Assembly: GCA_902773835.1 (NCBI GenBank)
Contig: CACYFZ010000002.1
Span: 102,488-166,487, forward strand
DNA: 64,000 nucleotides
Source of the DNA: an uncultured Eubacteriales bacterium
GTDB taxonomy: Bacteria; Bacillota; Clostridia; Peptostreptococcales; Anaerovoracaceae
Reading direction: 5' to 3'
Numbering within the stretch: the stretch's first letter is position 1; every line of letters begins with the position of its first letter. Positions 32,897 through 42,020 of this stretch are shown piece after piece. The translations under genes and the position numbers were made by a program. The notes under the pieces were generated by a model. That model was not told the DNA's origin and did no database searches. It saw nothing but the letters and a program-made list of their open reading frames with translations.

Positions 32897-35263
32897 ATGA
32901 AAAGGGAAGTAAGAGTTAGGCTGCTGATTACACTTGGCATCATGATTCTTATGGTGGCCGCATTATCAGCATGCAGTCAGAAGAAAGTTGAAAAGGGAGA
33001 GAAAACCGGAGTCCTTAAAGCGGTCCGCGCAGAGGCGATGATAGTTGAGGATGATGAGTCTGAAGAGATTTTCCTTACTGACAAGGACACAAAGTATTAT
33101 CTTGGTGCAGAACCGAAGTTGTCAATTGATGACAAGGTAAACGTAAAGTATCGCACGGACGGAAAAGATAAGATTGCCGAGAGAGTTTCCATTGTTAAGT
33201 ACGCTCATTATGTACAGAAATTCTCGGGAACGGTCAGTGATGTAGAGTCATATGAATTCGTTGTAAGCAATGAAGGTATGACGGTTACTTTCACAAAGAG
33301 CGCCTCTACTAAGCTGGACGGCAAACTCACAAAAGGAAGCGAAGTAGAAGTTGTTTACGACGGCAACCTGAATGAGTATCCGTACGCTAAGGAGATCACG
33401 GTTGTAGAGGAAAAGAAGGAAGAAGAACTTCACACCATCAACGGAACTATCGGTGACTTTGCCGAAGATTCCATTCAGGTGTCTGTAGACTCTGCTAAAT
33501 CCTACAGAATTAAGCTGACCATGGACACTAAGTTTACAGGTGTTTCCAAGTACATGCACACCGGAGACACTGTTAAGATCACTTACACAGGAGATCTTGA
33601 TAAAGACGCTCTCGCTACGGAAGTTAATATCGTAAAACTTGCCGAGAAGAAGGAAGAGACCAAGAAGGTAAACGGTACCATTAAGCAGGTTACCGATAAG
33701 TACGTGGTTCTGAATACCGATAAGAATTCGTATATCATCGGTACGGATAAGGATACCAAGTACACAGGCGACAAGCCTAAGAAGGGCTACGCTGCAGAGA
33801 TTTCTTATACGGGCAACCTCAGGAACAAACCTTTGGCTAAGAGTATCTACTGCGTAAAGAAGGACGAGCCGAAAGTTTACTACACCGTTAAGTTCAACGA
33901 CGGAAACGGAAATACTATTAAAGAGCAGTCCGTAGAGAAGGGCAAGGCTGCAACAGCACCTGCAGATCCTAAGAGAGAAGGATATACCTTCAAGGGCTGG
34001 GATAAGGACTTCAGTAAGGTCACCTCCGATATGACCGTAACGGCCAAGTGGGAGAAAGGACCTGCTCCAAAGCCTGTAAAGAAGAAATATAAGGTTACTT
34101 TCGAGGACGGTCAGGGTAAGGTTCTGAACGAACAGATGGTAGAAGAAGGCAAGGCTGCCGTAGCACCTGACAATCCGACAAGAAAAGGTTATACCTTCGA
34201 CGGTTGGGATAAGGACTTCAGCAATATTAAAGCAGACACCAAGGTAACTGCTAAGTGGAAGAAGGATCCGGGCCCTGTAACCAAGAAGTATAAAGTCATC
34301 TTCACAGACGGTAACGGCACGGTTCTCGTAGAGCAGGAAGTTGAAGAAGGCAAGGCTGCCGAGGCACCTGCAGATCCTAAGAGAGAAGGATACACCTTCA
34401 AGGGATGGGATAAGGATTTCTCCAATGTGAAGAGCGACCTTACGGTAAATGCTACATGGGAAAAGATAGAACCTACACCTACTACTTACACGGTAACATT
34501 TGAGGACGGTCTCGGCAATGTTCTGGATACACAGAAGGTTAAAGAGGGCCAGGCTGCAAAGGAACCTGAAGAGCCTAAGAGAGACGGATATTCGTTTATG
34601 GGCTGGGATCAGGACTTCAGCAATGTTCAGTCGGATTTGACGGTATGTGCTCAGTGGAAGGAACTTCCGAAAGCATTCAAGGTAGTATTCACTGACGGCT
34701 TAGGAAATACTCTTCTGGAAGATACGATTGAGCAGGGAGACGATGCTGTTCCGCCTGAAGAGCCTACCAGAGAAGGATATACGTTCAACGGTTGGGATAC
34801 AGACTATACAAATGTACAGTCAGATCTCACAATAAATGCTCAGTGGAAAGAAAACGCACCGGAACCTGCACCGGAACCGGAGCCTGAACCGGAACCTGCA
34901 CCGGAACCGGAACCTGAACCTGTTGCTGAGCCTGAACCGGAACCTGAACCGGAACCTGTGCCTGAACCTGAAGTAATCGTAAAAGGTAAGGGAGAGGTTA
35001 CAAAGGCAAGCGGATCATCAATTACGGTTAATGTAGGTGGTGACAGTCTGAGTTTCAATATTTCGGGCGACACGGATATTGCTTCAGGATACGCACCTGA
35101 AAAGGGAGATACTGTAGAAGTACAGTACGGAAAGAGTGATATGAGTCTGAAGTCGATTAAGCTGTTGGACAGACCGGCACCGGTGGCCGATGAAGGCGAA
35201 GAAGAAGAAGGAGCCAACAGCTTCTTCCTCCTGGCCAATATGCGCAGAGATATCTTCGCATAA
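32897..35263 (+). CDS. Repeat lipoprotein: OB-like repeats, five InlB-type (Flg_new) repeats, Pro-Glu stalk
   Basis: A 788-residue surface lipoprotein. The signal peptide ends in ALSAC, lipid Cys26. Next come about four ~75-residue beta repeats (~30-325), each ending like KGD-V-V-Y-G. Five ~65-residue InlB B-type repeats follow (~328-651, core KREGYTFKGWDKDFS). A (Glu-Pro)n segment (~655-692) comes next, then one more OB-like repeat. There is no LPXTG motif. I start at the ATG at 32897, which follows GGAGG; the in-frame ATG at 32882 lies upstream of that site. An adhesion or wall-scaffold role is inferred from the InlB-type repeats. Confidence 0.85.
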   Translation: MKREVRVRLLITLGIMILMVAALSACSQKKVEKGEKTGVLKAVRAEAMIVEDDESEEIFLTDKDTKYYLGAEPKLSIDDKVNVKYRTDGKDKIAERVSIVKYAHYVQKFSGTVSDVESYEFVVSNEGMTVTFTKSASTKLDGKLTKGSEVEVVYDGNLNEYPYAKEITVVEEKKEEELHTINGTIGDFAEDSIQVSVDSAKSYRIKLTMDTKFTGVSKYMHTGDTVKITYTGDLDKDALATEVNIVKLAEKKEETKKVNGTIKQVTDKYVVLNTDKNSYIIGTDKDTKYTGDKPKKGYAAEISYTGNLRNKPLAKSIYCVKKDEPKVYYTVKFNDGNGNTIKEQSVEKGKAATAPADPKREGYTFKGWDKDFSKVTSDMTVTAKWEKGPAPKPVKKKYKVTFEDGQGKVLNEQMVEEGKAAVAPDNPTRKGYTFDGWDKDFSNIKADTKVTAKWKKDPGPVTKKYKVIFTDGNGTVLVEQEVEEGKAAEAPADPKREGYTFKGWDKDFSNVKSDLTVNATWEKIEPTPTTYTVTFEDGLGNVLDTQKVKEGQAAKEPEEPKRDGYSFMGWDQDFSNVQSDLTVCAQWKELPKAFKVVFTDGLGNTLLEDTIEQGDDAVPPEEPTREGYTFNGWDTDYTNVQSDLTINAQWKENAPEPAPEPEPEPEPAPEPEPEPVAEPEPEPEPEPVPEPEVIVKGKGEVTKASGSSITVNVGGDSLSFNISGDTDIASGYAPEKGDTVEVQYGKSDMSLKSIKLLDRPAPVADEGEEEEGANSFFLLANMRRDIFA
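34861..34970 (+). repeat. Degenerate hexanucleotide repeat encoding Glu-Pro
   Basis: Runs of GAACCG and GAACCT code for a Pro-Glu stalk inside the lipoprotein. Such tracts often vary in length between strains by slippage or recombination. Confidence 0.85.
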
Positions 35264-35274
35264 GAGAGAAAAGC

Positions 35275-35309
35275 AAAGCGCCCTGACTTATCAGTCCAGG
35301 GCGCTTTTT
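35275..35309. terminator. Bidirectional terminator between the lipoprotein gene and plsC
   Basis: An 11-bp stem AAAGCGCCCTG / CAGGGCGCTTT (35275-35285, 35297-35307) runs into a T tract on the + side and a T-rich stretch on the - side. Confidence 0.9.
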
Positions 35310-36016
35310 ATTGTCTTCTCTATTTCCGCTGCAGCTTCTTTTTGTTGATGCTTATCCATATCTTCCAAATGTACCGGAGGATGGATGGTTACTTTCATAT
35401 GACAGGGCTGATATGTGCCCTTTTCTTCAAAGAGGTGGTAGCCTCCGTCCAGTGTAACCGGCAACACGGGCACCTTAGCTTTCTCTGCGAATTTGAATGC
35501 TCCTCCTTTGAATTCTCCCATCTCGTGGCACTGTGATCTGGTTCCTTCAGGGAATATGGCCATGTTGAAGCCCATATCCAGAAGTTTCTTTACCTCTCCG
35601 ACGGCCTTAACGGCTTCACGAGGATTTCCTCTGTCCAGGAAGATGGAACGGGTGTAATTAATGGCATCTCTAAGAATCTTGTATTTCTTCCACTCCGCCT
35701 TGGAGACGAAGCCCATCATGCAGTGATTTCGCATTGCATAGCAGATGGCAGGAATATCCGCGAAGCTTTGATGGTTGCTGTAGAGCATAAACGGTGTATC
35801 AGGGATGTTTTCCTCACCTTCGACATCTATGCTTATGCCCATCCCTTCCGATACGGCCTCAGCGAATTTCTTCTGGCCGACGCGTATGGCTTCCTTTTCT
35901 CCTTCTACGTCTCCTGCGGCTCTGAACCTTTCAAACTCATCTTTATGACTTGTGTATTCCTTTGCGGCTGCGTAGCCTTTAAGGAATCTCGGAATTGTTG
36001 TAAACGGATTGAACAA
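35291..36016 (-). CDS. plsC: 1-acyl-sn-glycerol-3-phosphate acyltransferase
   Basis: Makes phosphatidic acid from lysophosphatidic acid at the membrane. It has the acyltransferase pair NHQSFADI (NHx4D) and FPEGTRS. I place the start at TTG 36016, where GGAGG sits eight bases upstream (36025-36029) and just after the trpS stop. The longer frame from 36070 would begin inside trpS and has no ribosome binding site. The N-terminal region before the motif is hydrophilic. It is downstream of trpS on the same strand and ends at a shared terminator. Confidence 0.88.
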   Translation of the reverse strand: MFNPFTTIPRFLKGYAAAKEYTSHKDEFERFRAAGDVEGEKEAIRVGQKKFAEAVSEGMGISIDVEGEENIPDTPFMLYSNHQSFADIPAICYAMRNHCMMGFVSKAEWKKYKILRDAINYTRSIFLDRGNPREAVKAVGEVKKLLDMGFNMAIFPEGTRSQCHEMGEFKGGAFKFAEKAKVPVLPVTLDGGYHLFEEKGTYQPCHMKVTIHPPVHLEDMDKHQQKEAAAEIEKTIKSALD

Positions 36017-36032
36017 TTTCCTTACCTCCGCC

Positions 36033-37115
36033 TTATTTATATTCTTCTTCCCAGCGCTCGAAGTAGTCAATCATCATGGCGTGCTTTACTTCTGCAAGGG
36101 TCGCTGATGCAAGTTTGCGTGCCTCTTCCGTTCCCTCTTTAAGGACCTGAATTACTTCTTCGGGATGAGCTTCGAAATAGGCTCTCTTTTCTCTGATAGG
36201 AGTCAGGAACTCATTCAGAACGGCGAAGAGGAATTTCTTAACTTTTACGTCTCCGAGCCCGCCCCTCTGATAATGAGCCTTGAGCTCATCAAGATTTTTA
36301 TATTCAGGCAGATACTTCTCGAATGAATCAGGCTGACAGAAAGCATCGAGATAGGTGAATACCGTGTTTCCTTCTATCTTGCCCGGATCCTCGATTCTGA
36401 GATGACCCGGATCCGTATACATTGACATTACTTTCTTTCTGAGAGTTTCCTCATCATCAGAAAGATAAATAGTATTGCCTAAGGATTTGCTCATCTTGGC
36501 CTGTCCGTCCGTTCCCGGAAGCCTGAGGCAGGCGTCGTTCGGCGGCAGATAGATATCCGGCTCTACGAGGACGTCACAGTTGTAAGTCCTGTTGAAAGAT
36601 CTTACGATTTCTCTTGTCTGCTCCAGCATCGGCTCTTGGTCCTCTCCGACAGGAACGATTGTGGCCTTAAAGGCCGTGATATCGCTGGCCTGGCTGATAG
36701 GGTATGTAAAGAAGCCTACAGGTACGCTGTCTCCGGCAAATCCTCTGAGTTTAAGCTCAGCCTTTACGGTCGGATTTCTCTGCACGCGAGACACGGTGAC
36801 GAGGTTCATGTAGTAAATCGTGAGCTCGTGGAGCTGCGGAACTTCAGACTGAATGAACATATTAGTCTTCTTAGGGTCGAGTCCTACAGAGAGGTAATCG
36901 ATAGCTACTTGGAATACGCTTTCCTTTACCTTCTCGGGATTGTTGAAGTTATCCGTAAGCGCCTGTGCATCAGCTATCATTACGAAAATCTTCTCGTAAC
37001 TCGGATCGTCCTGGAGCTCCAGCCTCTGCCTGAGAGACCCCACGTAATGTCCTATATGGAGTCTGCCCGTAGGTCTGTCACCTGTAAGCATTATTTTCTT
37101 CTTTTGATTAGCCAT
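36033..37115 (-). CDS. trpS: Tryptophanyl-tRNA synthetase
   Basis: A class I aminoacyl-tRNA synthetase that charges tRNA-Trp. [11 protein letters not shown] is the HIGH motif and KMSKSLGN the KMSKS motif, and PIGEDQ-type text ([17 protein letters not shown]) is characteristic. The 360-residue length is slightly above the usual ~330. ATG at 37115 has GAGGAG six bases upstream; the ATG at 37121 directly abuts that site and is less likely. No T-box leader is apparent between the promoter and the gene. Confidence 0.95.
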   Translation of the reverse strand: MANQKKKIMLTGDRPTGRLHIGHYVGSLRQRLELQDDPSYEKIFVMIADAQALTDNFNNPEKVKESVFQVAIDYLSVGLDPKKTNMFIQSEVPQLHELTIYYMNLVTVSRVQRNPTVKAELKLRGFAGDSVPVGFFTYPISQASDITAFKATIVPVGEDQEPMLEQTREIVRSFNRTYNCDVLVEPDIYLPPNDACLRLPGTDGQAKMSKSLGNTIYLSDDEETLRKKVMSMYTDPGHLRIEDPGKIEGNTVFTYLDAFCQPDSFEKYLPEYKNLDELKAHYQRGGLGDVKVKKFLFAVLNEFLTPIREKRAYFEAHPEEVIQVLKEGTEEARKLASATLAEVKHAMMIDYFERWEEEYK

Positions 37116-37157
37116 AGCCATCTCCTCTGCTTGTATCAGTTCTTTTTCAATGTGTCT

Positions 37158-37166
37158 ATCATATCA
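37158..37166 (-). promoter_or_regulatory. Extended -10 promoter of trpS
   Basis: On the - strand, TGATATGAT gives a TATGAT box with an extended TG element, predicting a start near 37150 and a short leader. The hairpin block 37173-37342 lies upstream of it. Confidence 0.5.
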
Positions 37167-37172
37167 TAAAGG

Positions 37173-37342
37173 GGCGTCGACTTCATTCAACCAGGAGCGA
37201 AGCTCCATCAAGCTCGCTTGGTTGGAGCGAGCGACGCCGTCAACAGTCGACGGGAGCTTCAGCTCATGAGATCGTCAGTCGGGGATTGCGACCCGCCACT
37301 GACGATCGAATATAGAACCCGCCGCCTACTCCGTTGAGGCGG
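37173..37342. repeat. Dense block of GC-rich inverted repeats, unknown structured element
   Basis: Five nested or adjacent hairpins fill this gap. An outer stem GGCGTCG/CGACGCC (37173-37238) encloses GGAGC-GAA-GCTCC (37194-37206) and GCTCGCT/AGCGAGC (37212-37232). GAGCT-TC-AGCTC (37254-37265) follows, then a 10-bp perfect stem GATCGTCAGT/ACTGACGATC (37270-37307), then CCGCCT/AGGCGG (37322-37342). The base composition is clearly more GC-rich than the surroundings, and no reading frame is seen. It could be a MITE-like or REP-like repeat, the remnant of an IS200/IS605-type end, or a structured RNA. Confidence 0.7.
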
Positions 37343-37359
37343 GGGACATCCGGCGTCTG

Positions 37360-38835
37360 TTATATCGGGTTCCCCTCTGCATCTCTCGGTGTCATCTTGC
37401 TGAGAATCTCTTTTCTTATGCGCCCGGTATAAAATGCCGACATGGAAAGACCTGCAATCTCAGCTGTCGGGAATGCCCACCATACAGCGTTTACACCACC
37501 CAATTTAGCGTAGATATACGCACAAGGGATGATGATTAGCAGCTGTCTTACCAGCGATATATTCATGCTGTAGACGCTCTTACCGAGCGCCTGGAAGGCA
37601 GCGCCTCTCATGATGGCATAGCCGGCGAACGGGAAGTTGAGCGATATTATGTGAAGAGCTACGACACCCATTTTTACCATCTCCGGCGGTGAATCAAAGA
37701 GCGCCATAAGTTCTTTGGCGAAGAGCCAGAATATAACGGTCATGGCGGACATAAGTCCGATACCGTATCTGACGCCGAGGCTCATTGTCTTTTCGAGTCT
37801 GTCCTTTCTGTCAGCTCCGTAGTTATACGCAATGATAGGAACAGATCCGCTGTTCATACCGAAGAGCGGCATGAATGCGAAGCTCTGAAGCTTGAAGTAT
37901 ACTCCGAATGTTGTAACGGCCAGGTCTGAGAACATACCCAGAATCTTATTCAGGCTGAATGTCATGACAGCACCTACGGACTGCAGAACTATGGAAGGAA
38001 TACCGATCTTGTATATATCCTTCATAGTCTGAAGATGAGGACGGAGCTTCTTAACTGACAGTGTTATCTCTTTGTTAAACTTCCTGTTGAAGTTGTATCC
38101 GAGCGCGCAGCCGAGGAGCTGTCCGAAGACTGTGGCAAGGGCGGCACCCTTGGCTCCCAGAGCCGGCAAGCCGAAGAAACCGAAGATCAGTATAGGGTCC
38201 ACAACTGCGTTAAAAAGGGTGGCCGAGAGTTGCATATAGAATATGTATTTGGTCTTACCTGTTCCCTGAAGAAGTCTTTCGAACATTGACTGCATCATCG
38301 GTGCTACGGAAAGCCACTGCGTAATTCTCAGATAATGGATGCCTTCTGAGATGATGGTGGCGTTGGTGCTGTCCGATGTTACCAGTCCCATGAAAAACGG
38401 GGCGAAGCAGCCGATAGTAAAAAAGATAAGGTAGTTGATGGCGGCCAGTATAAAGCCGTTGTGAGCTACTTTATCTGCTTTCTCGTACTGCTTGGCGCCG
38501 AGATATCTGGACAGAAGGGCGCTCATACCTATGGCCGTTCCGATACCGAATGCGATGTTCAGATTCTGGAACGGAAAGCAGTAGGATACAGCTGTCAGCG
38601 AATCCGTGCTGTAGTGTCCGAGGTAAATTGAATCTACGATATTGTAAAGCGCCATAACGAACATCGACACCATGAGGGGTGCCGATGTCTTAAGTAGCAG
38701 AGGATGCACGGGCTCTGTGCCCAGCTTGTCCGAATCTCTTTTGACTTGCTGTTCTTCTTCTGCGTCTTGTTTTCTAATCTCTTTTCTTTGCTCTTCTTTC
38801 ACTGTCTGCTCTCTGTGCTTCTTTGTTTTTGTCAA
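37360..38835 (-). CDS. MATE-family efflux transporter
   Basis: A 491-residue, twelve-segment multidrug/organic-cation exporter of the MATE family, driven by Na+ or H+. LLLKTSAPLMVSMFVMALYNIVDSIYLGH and a repeated half (IGIPSIVLQSVGAVMTFSLN) show the two-fold layout; GMNSGSVPIIAYNYGA is family-typical. The first ~40 residues are highly charged and unusual. The frame starts at TTG 38835, overlapping the ATPase end by 62 bases; a GTG at 38802 is another option. Neither has a good ribosome binding site, so the start is unsure. Confidence 0.87.
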   Translation of the reverse strand: MTKTKKHREQTVKEEQRKEIRKQDAEEEQQVKRDSDKLGTEPVHPLLLKTSAPLMVSMFVMALYNIVDSIYLGHYSTDSLTAVSYCFPFQNLNIAFGIGTAIGMSALLSRYLGAKQYEKADKVAHNGFILAAINYLIFFTIGCFAPFFMGLVTSDSTNATIISEGIHYLRITQWLSVAPMMQSMFERLLQGTGKTKYIFYMQLSATLFNAVVDPILIFGFFGLPALGAKGAALATVFGQLLGCALGYNFNRKFNKEITLSVKKLRPHLQTMKDIYKIGIPSIVLQSVGAVMTFSLNKILGMFSDLAVTTFGVYFKLQSFAFMPLFGMNSGSVPIIAYNYGADRKDRLEKTMSLGVRYGIGLMSAMTVIFWLFAKELMALFDSPPEMVKMGVVALHIISLNFPFAGYAIMRGAAFQALGKSVYSMNISLVRQLLIIIPCAYIYAKLGGVNAVWWAFPTAEIAGLSMSAFYTGRIRKEILSKMTPRDAEGNPI

Positions 38836-41536
38836 AGGCTCTTTGGAATGCCTTTACTATTTCTACTATAGGAATAATGAGTACTGCGAGTCCGAGTGCA
38901 ATTCCGTACTCTTTGCCGCTGATGGTGGTGAACTCGAATATGCGGGCCAGCGCAGGCACTTCGATGACCATAGTGGTCAGGATAAAGGCTGCTATACCGG
39001 AGCCCCAAAGCCACCAGTTCTGCTTGCTGAGGGAGAAGATGGATTTTCTTCTGGACCTCATATTAAATGAGTGGAAAATCTCGCACATGGACATGGTCAG
39101 GAATGCCATGGTGATACCGTCAGCGCTGGCGGCAATGTGCCATTGCCCCGTCTCCATGAATTCACCGACAAAGTATGCTGCCAGCACCAGCATAGTGGTA
39201 ACGGCTCCCTGATACAGAATATCTTTATCCATTCCGCCCGCGAAAACGCCTTCTCTGGCGCTCCTCGGTTTCTGATTCATGGAGTCGCCCTCGGCATCTT
39301 CCATGCCGAGCGCCAGCGCAGGAAGTGAATCGGTAATGAGATTGATCCACAGAAGATGTGCCGGCTTCAGCACCGTAAATCCGAGTATTGTTGCTATAAG
39401 TATGGACAGGACTTCACTTATGTTGGTGGCCAGCAGGAACTGTATGCACTTTCTTATATTGGCATAGATTCTTCTGCCTTCTTCTACGGCCGCCACTATC
39501 GTTGCGAAGTTATCGTCTGCGAGTATCATGTCAGCTACGTTCTTGGTTACGTCGGTTCCGGTAATTCCCATTCCGATTCCGATGTCGGCTGACTTAATGG
39601 CAGGGGCGTCATTTACTCCGTCTCCCGTCATGGCTGTTATCATATTGCGTGCGCGCCAGGCTTTTACGATTCTTACCTTGTGCTCAGGCTGAACTCTGGC
39701 GTATACAGAATAGGTTCCGACTTTATTCAGAAGCTCTTCGTCGCTCATATTATCCAGCGCTGATCCGAGTATGGCATCGTCTGCACTGTCGATAATACCG
39801 AGCTCCTTACCGATGGCTACGGCAGTATCCAACTGGTCTCCGGTGATCATGATAGGTCTGATTCCGGCCCTCCAGCACTCCGTAACAGCATCCTTAACTT
39901 CCGGTCTGATAGGGTCTATCATTCCGAGAAGGCCTACGAAGATAAGATCATGCTCCAGAGCTTCGTCTGAGAAATCGTTCGGTTTTTCATCATAAACTCT
40001 CATGGCAAGCGAGAGAACTCTGAGAGCCTTTCCTGCCATCTGAGCGTTATCCTGCTTAACTGCGGTAATATATTCATCGCTCATATCCACGATGCCGCCT
40101 GCAGTGAGAATCTTTGTTGAATGGCGGAGCACCACATCCGGTGCTCCCTTAGTAAACTGCACGTATTTGGACTTGGAGATAAGTCTGTCAAGATCTGTTT
40201 CAAGGCCTGCAGGTGCATCCATTTCCGTATTCTCGTGAACCGTGGACATCATCTTACGACCTGAATCGAAAGGCGCCTCGCCTACGCGAGGGAAGGCTTT
40301 AACGAGTTCAGGCTTAGGAAGGTTCTGAACGGATGAGTATTCTACAAGCGCTGCTTCCGTCGGCTCCCCGACTACCTCCTCAACACCGGCCTCGTTGGTC
40401 TTAAGCTCGGCATCACAGCAAAGAGCCATGCCTGCAGCGAGAATATCTTTATCCAGACCGGCATAGTCTACGACGGTCATTTTATTCTGCGTAAGAGTTC
40501 CGGTCTTATCCGAGCAGATTATCTGCGCACAGCCGAGAGTCTCAACCGCAGTGAGCCTCCTGATTACTGCGTTTCTGTGGGACATCTTTGTAACGCCGAT
40601 GGAAAGCACTATGGTAACAACGGCTACCAGGCCTTCCGGGATAGCTGCTACAGCCAGAGAAATGGCCAGCATGAAGGTGTCTATCATGACATCCATGCTG
40701 AAGTGTCCGGCCTTGATAACGCCGAGTGCGAAGATGAAGATACATATACCGAGAACAAGCTTGGTAAGTATTTTAGAAAGCTGGGCCAGTTTAATCTGAA
40801 GAGGGGTGAGTTCTTCTTCTGCCTGTGATATGGCGTCGGCAATCTTGCCCATCTCCGTATTCATGCCCGTACCCGTAACTACTATGCGGCCTCTGCCGTA
40901 AACCACGGTGGAGCCCATGTATACCATGTTCTTCCTGTCTCCGAGAGGGACGTCTTTGGCGTCTCCTTCAAGGCTTATAGCTGCAGACTGCTTAGTGACG
41001 GGAACTGACTCTCCCGTGAGGGCAGCTTCTTCCACCTTCATTGAGGCTTCTTCAATAATCCTTCCGTCCGCAGGAATGCTGTCTCCCGCTTCAAGAATAA
41101 CTATGTCTCCGGGAACGAGATTCTCACTCTCAACAGTTACTATGGTTCCGTCTCTTAAAACCTTGGACTTGGCGGCTGTCATTTCTTTAAGCGCCGCTAT
41201 GGCCTCCTCGGCTTTGTTTTCCTGGATAACTCCGAGAACCGAGTTGAGAACTACGACGAAGAGTATGATGAATACGTCCGTCGGCGACTCGCCTTCATAG
41301 ATTGATGTCACAAGAGAGAGTGCTGCTGCAACCAGCAGGATGATAATCATCGGATCCTTCATCTGATCGAAGAATCTGAGTATGCTGCTTCTCTTTTTAG
41401 CTTCTATAAGTTTGTTCGGACCTTCGGAGCTGAGCCTTGAAGATGCTTCTTCTCCGCTGAGCCCCAGGGCGCTGGAGCTTACTTCTTCCAACACCGATTC
41501 GCTCTTTTCAAGATAGGGTCTGTATCCCTCTTTCAT
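38774..41536 (-). CDS. P-type cation ATPase (Ca2+/Mn2+ type), under a Mn2+ riboswitch
   Basis: A 920-residue P2-type ATPase that exports a divalent cation. Motifs in order: ALTGESVPV (actuator), AAIPEGLVAVVT (PEGL metal-binding helix), SDKTGTLTQNKM (phosphorylated Asp), KGAPDVVL (nucleotide site) and TGDGVNDAPAIKSADIGI (hinge). Ten membrane segments and the four C-terminal helices of PMR1/SERCA-type pumps are present. The leader carries a yybP-ykoY Mn2+ riboswitch, so Mn2+ export is more likely than Ca2+ export. The MATE gene follows with overlapping ends. Confidence 0.9.
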   Translation of the reverse strand: MKEGYRPYLEKSESVLEEVSSSALGLSGEEASSRLSSEGPNKLIEAKKRSSILRFFDQMKDPMIIILLVAAALSLVTSIYEGESPTDVFIILFVVVLNSVLGVIQENKAEEAIAALKEMTAAKSKVLRDGTIVTVESENLVPGDIVILEAGDSIPADGRIIEEASMKVEEAALTGESVPVTKQSAAISLEGDAKDVPLGDRKNMVYMGSTVVYGRGRIVVTGTGMNTEMGKIADAISQAEEELTPLQIKLAQLSKILTKLVLGICIFIFALGVIKAGHFSMDVMIDTFMLAISLAVAAIPEGLVAVVTIVLSIGVTKMSHRNAVIRRLTAVETLGCAQIICSDKTGTLTQNKMTVVDYAGLDKDILAAGMALCCDAELKTNEAGVEEVVGEPTEAALVEYSSVQNLPKPELVKAFPRVGEAPFDSGRKMMSTVHENTEMDAPAGLETDLDRLISKSKYVQFTKGAPDVVLRHSTKILTAGGIVDMSDEYITAVKQDNAQMAGKALRVLSLAMRVYDEKPNDFSDEALEHDLIFVGLLGMIDPIRPEVKDAVTECWRAGIRPIMITGDQLDTAVAIGKELGIIDSADDAILGSALDNMSDEELLNKVGTYSVYARVQPEHKVRIVKAWRARNMITAMTGDGVNDAPAIKSADIGIGMGITGTDVTKNVADMILADDNFATIVAAVEEGRRIYANIRKCIQFLLATNISEVLSILIATILGFTVLKPAHLLWINLITDSLPALALGMEDAEGDSMNQKPRSAREGVFAGGMDKDILYQGAVTTMLVLAAYFVGEFMETGQWHIAASADGITMAFLTMSMCEIFHSFNMRSRRKSIFSLSKQNWWLWGSGIAAFILTTMVIEVPALARIFEFTTISGKEYGIALGLAVLIIPIVEIVKAFQRAFDKNKEAQRADSERRAKKRD

Positions 41537-41580
41537 GCTTATTTCCTCTACTTCCTACACATTTATATATAAGCTTTAAC

Positions 41581-41589
41581 ATTTTAGCA
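41581..41589 (-). promoter_or_regulatory. Possible second promoter (TGCTAAAAT) between riboswitch and ATPase gene
   Basis: On the - strand, TGCTAAAAT (extended -10) with a TGGAAA -35-like hexamer 17 bases upstream would start transcripts past the riboswitch terminator. That would give basal, Mn-independent expression. Confidence 0.4.
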
Positions 41590-41610
41590 CCATCGGTCCC
41601 TGATTTCCAT

Positions 41611-41737
41611 AAAAAAGAGACCTCTGCCGCAAAGATAAAATGCGGTAAAAGTCTCGCTGCTTCGTACATATCCCGGGGCATAAACCCGTATTGACGGAAT
41701 GTGTAACGCTCAAGGCGCCGGCTACTCCCTGATACCT
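41611..41737 (-). ncRNA. yybP-ykoY (Mn2+) riboswitch with terminator
   Basis: On the - strand the RNA begins near 41737. It has the conserved first loop GGGAGTAGCC (41729-41720) and a distal CAGCGAGACTTTT (GCAAGAC-like) loop near 41657-41647, as in the manganese-sensing class. GGTA upstream can pair with TACC after that loop. The same TACCGC also feeds a terminator (GAGAC/GTCTC and CCGC/GCGG, 41655-41617) followed by TTTTTT. Mn2+ binding would favour antitermination. The downstream P-type ATPase is a classical target of this class. Confidence 0.8.
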
Positions 41738-41742
41738 CGTAA

Positions 41743-41771
41743 ATCATATATGTTGTAAAAAGGCTTGTCAA
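41743..41771 (-). promoter_or_regulatory. Promoter of the Mn2+ riboswitch-ATPase transcript
   Basis: On the - strand, TTGACA (41771-41766), a 17-base spacer and TATGAT (41748-41743) are near-consensus. The predicted start falls at the first bases of the riboswitch. Confidence 0.8.
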
Positions 41772-41924
41772 ATTGTATTCTTATGTTTTTATTCTTTTCA
41801 GCCTATTTGCAGAAGCATTGAAAACAAAGGCTTCTGTGACGTTTTTGTGAAGTTTAACAAAAAATTAACAGTATTTTTTGTTTGACTTAGTTTTTCATAG
41901 GTTTTACACTTATATTGTATAGAT

Positions 41925-42001
41925 TCAGATTGGGGCTTTTCGCCTTGTAATCTGAATGATACAGTATGTTTCTTTTACTTATACTTATCGCGCGATAAGC
42001 A
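41925..42001 (+). promoter_or_regulatory. Structured leader of the alanine/glycine symporter gene
   Basis: A 9-bp stem ATTCAGATT/AATCTGAAT with an inner GC pair group is followed by the 16-base perfect palindrome CTTATCGCGCGATAAG (ending just before the AAGGAGG). The latter could be an operator or a translation-control hairpin. I see no known riboswitch class, specifically no glycine aptamer. Confidence 0.5.
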
Positions 42002-42020
42002 ATTTGTAAGGAGGTATTTT

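Noticed and set aside
34861..34970. Short repeats that could suggest a CRISPR-like array
   Set aside because: They have no spacers and are in-frame Pro-Glu codons inside a lipoprotein gene.
37116..37172. T-box leader for trpS
   Set aside because: No specifier loop, T-box sequence or terminator lies between the predicted promoter and the gene.
41760..42020. Possible glycine riboswitch before the AGCS symporter
   Set aside because: The leader has simple palindromes but none of the conserved glycine aptamer sequences.
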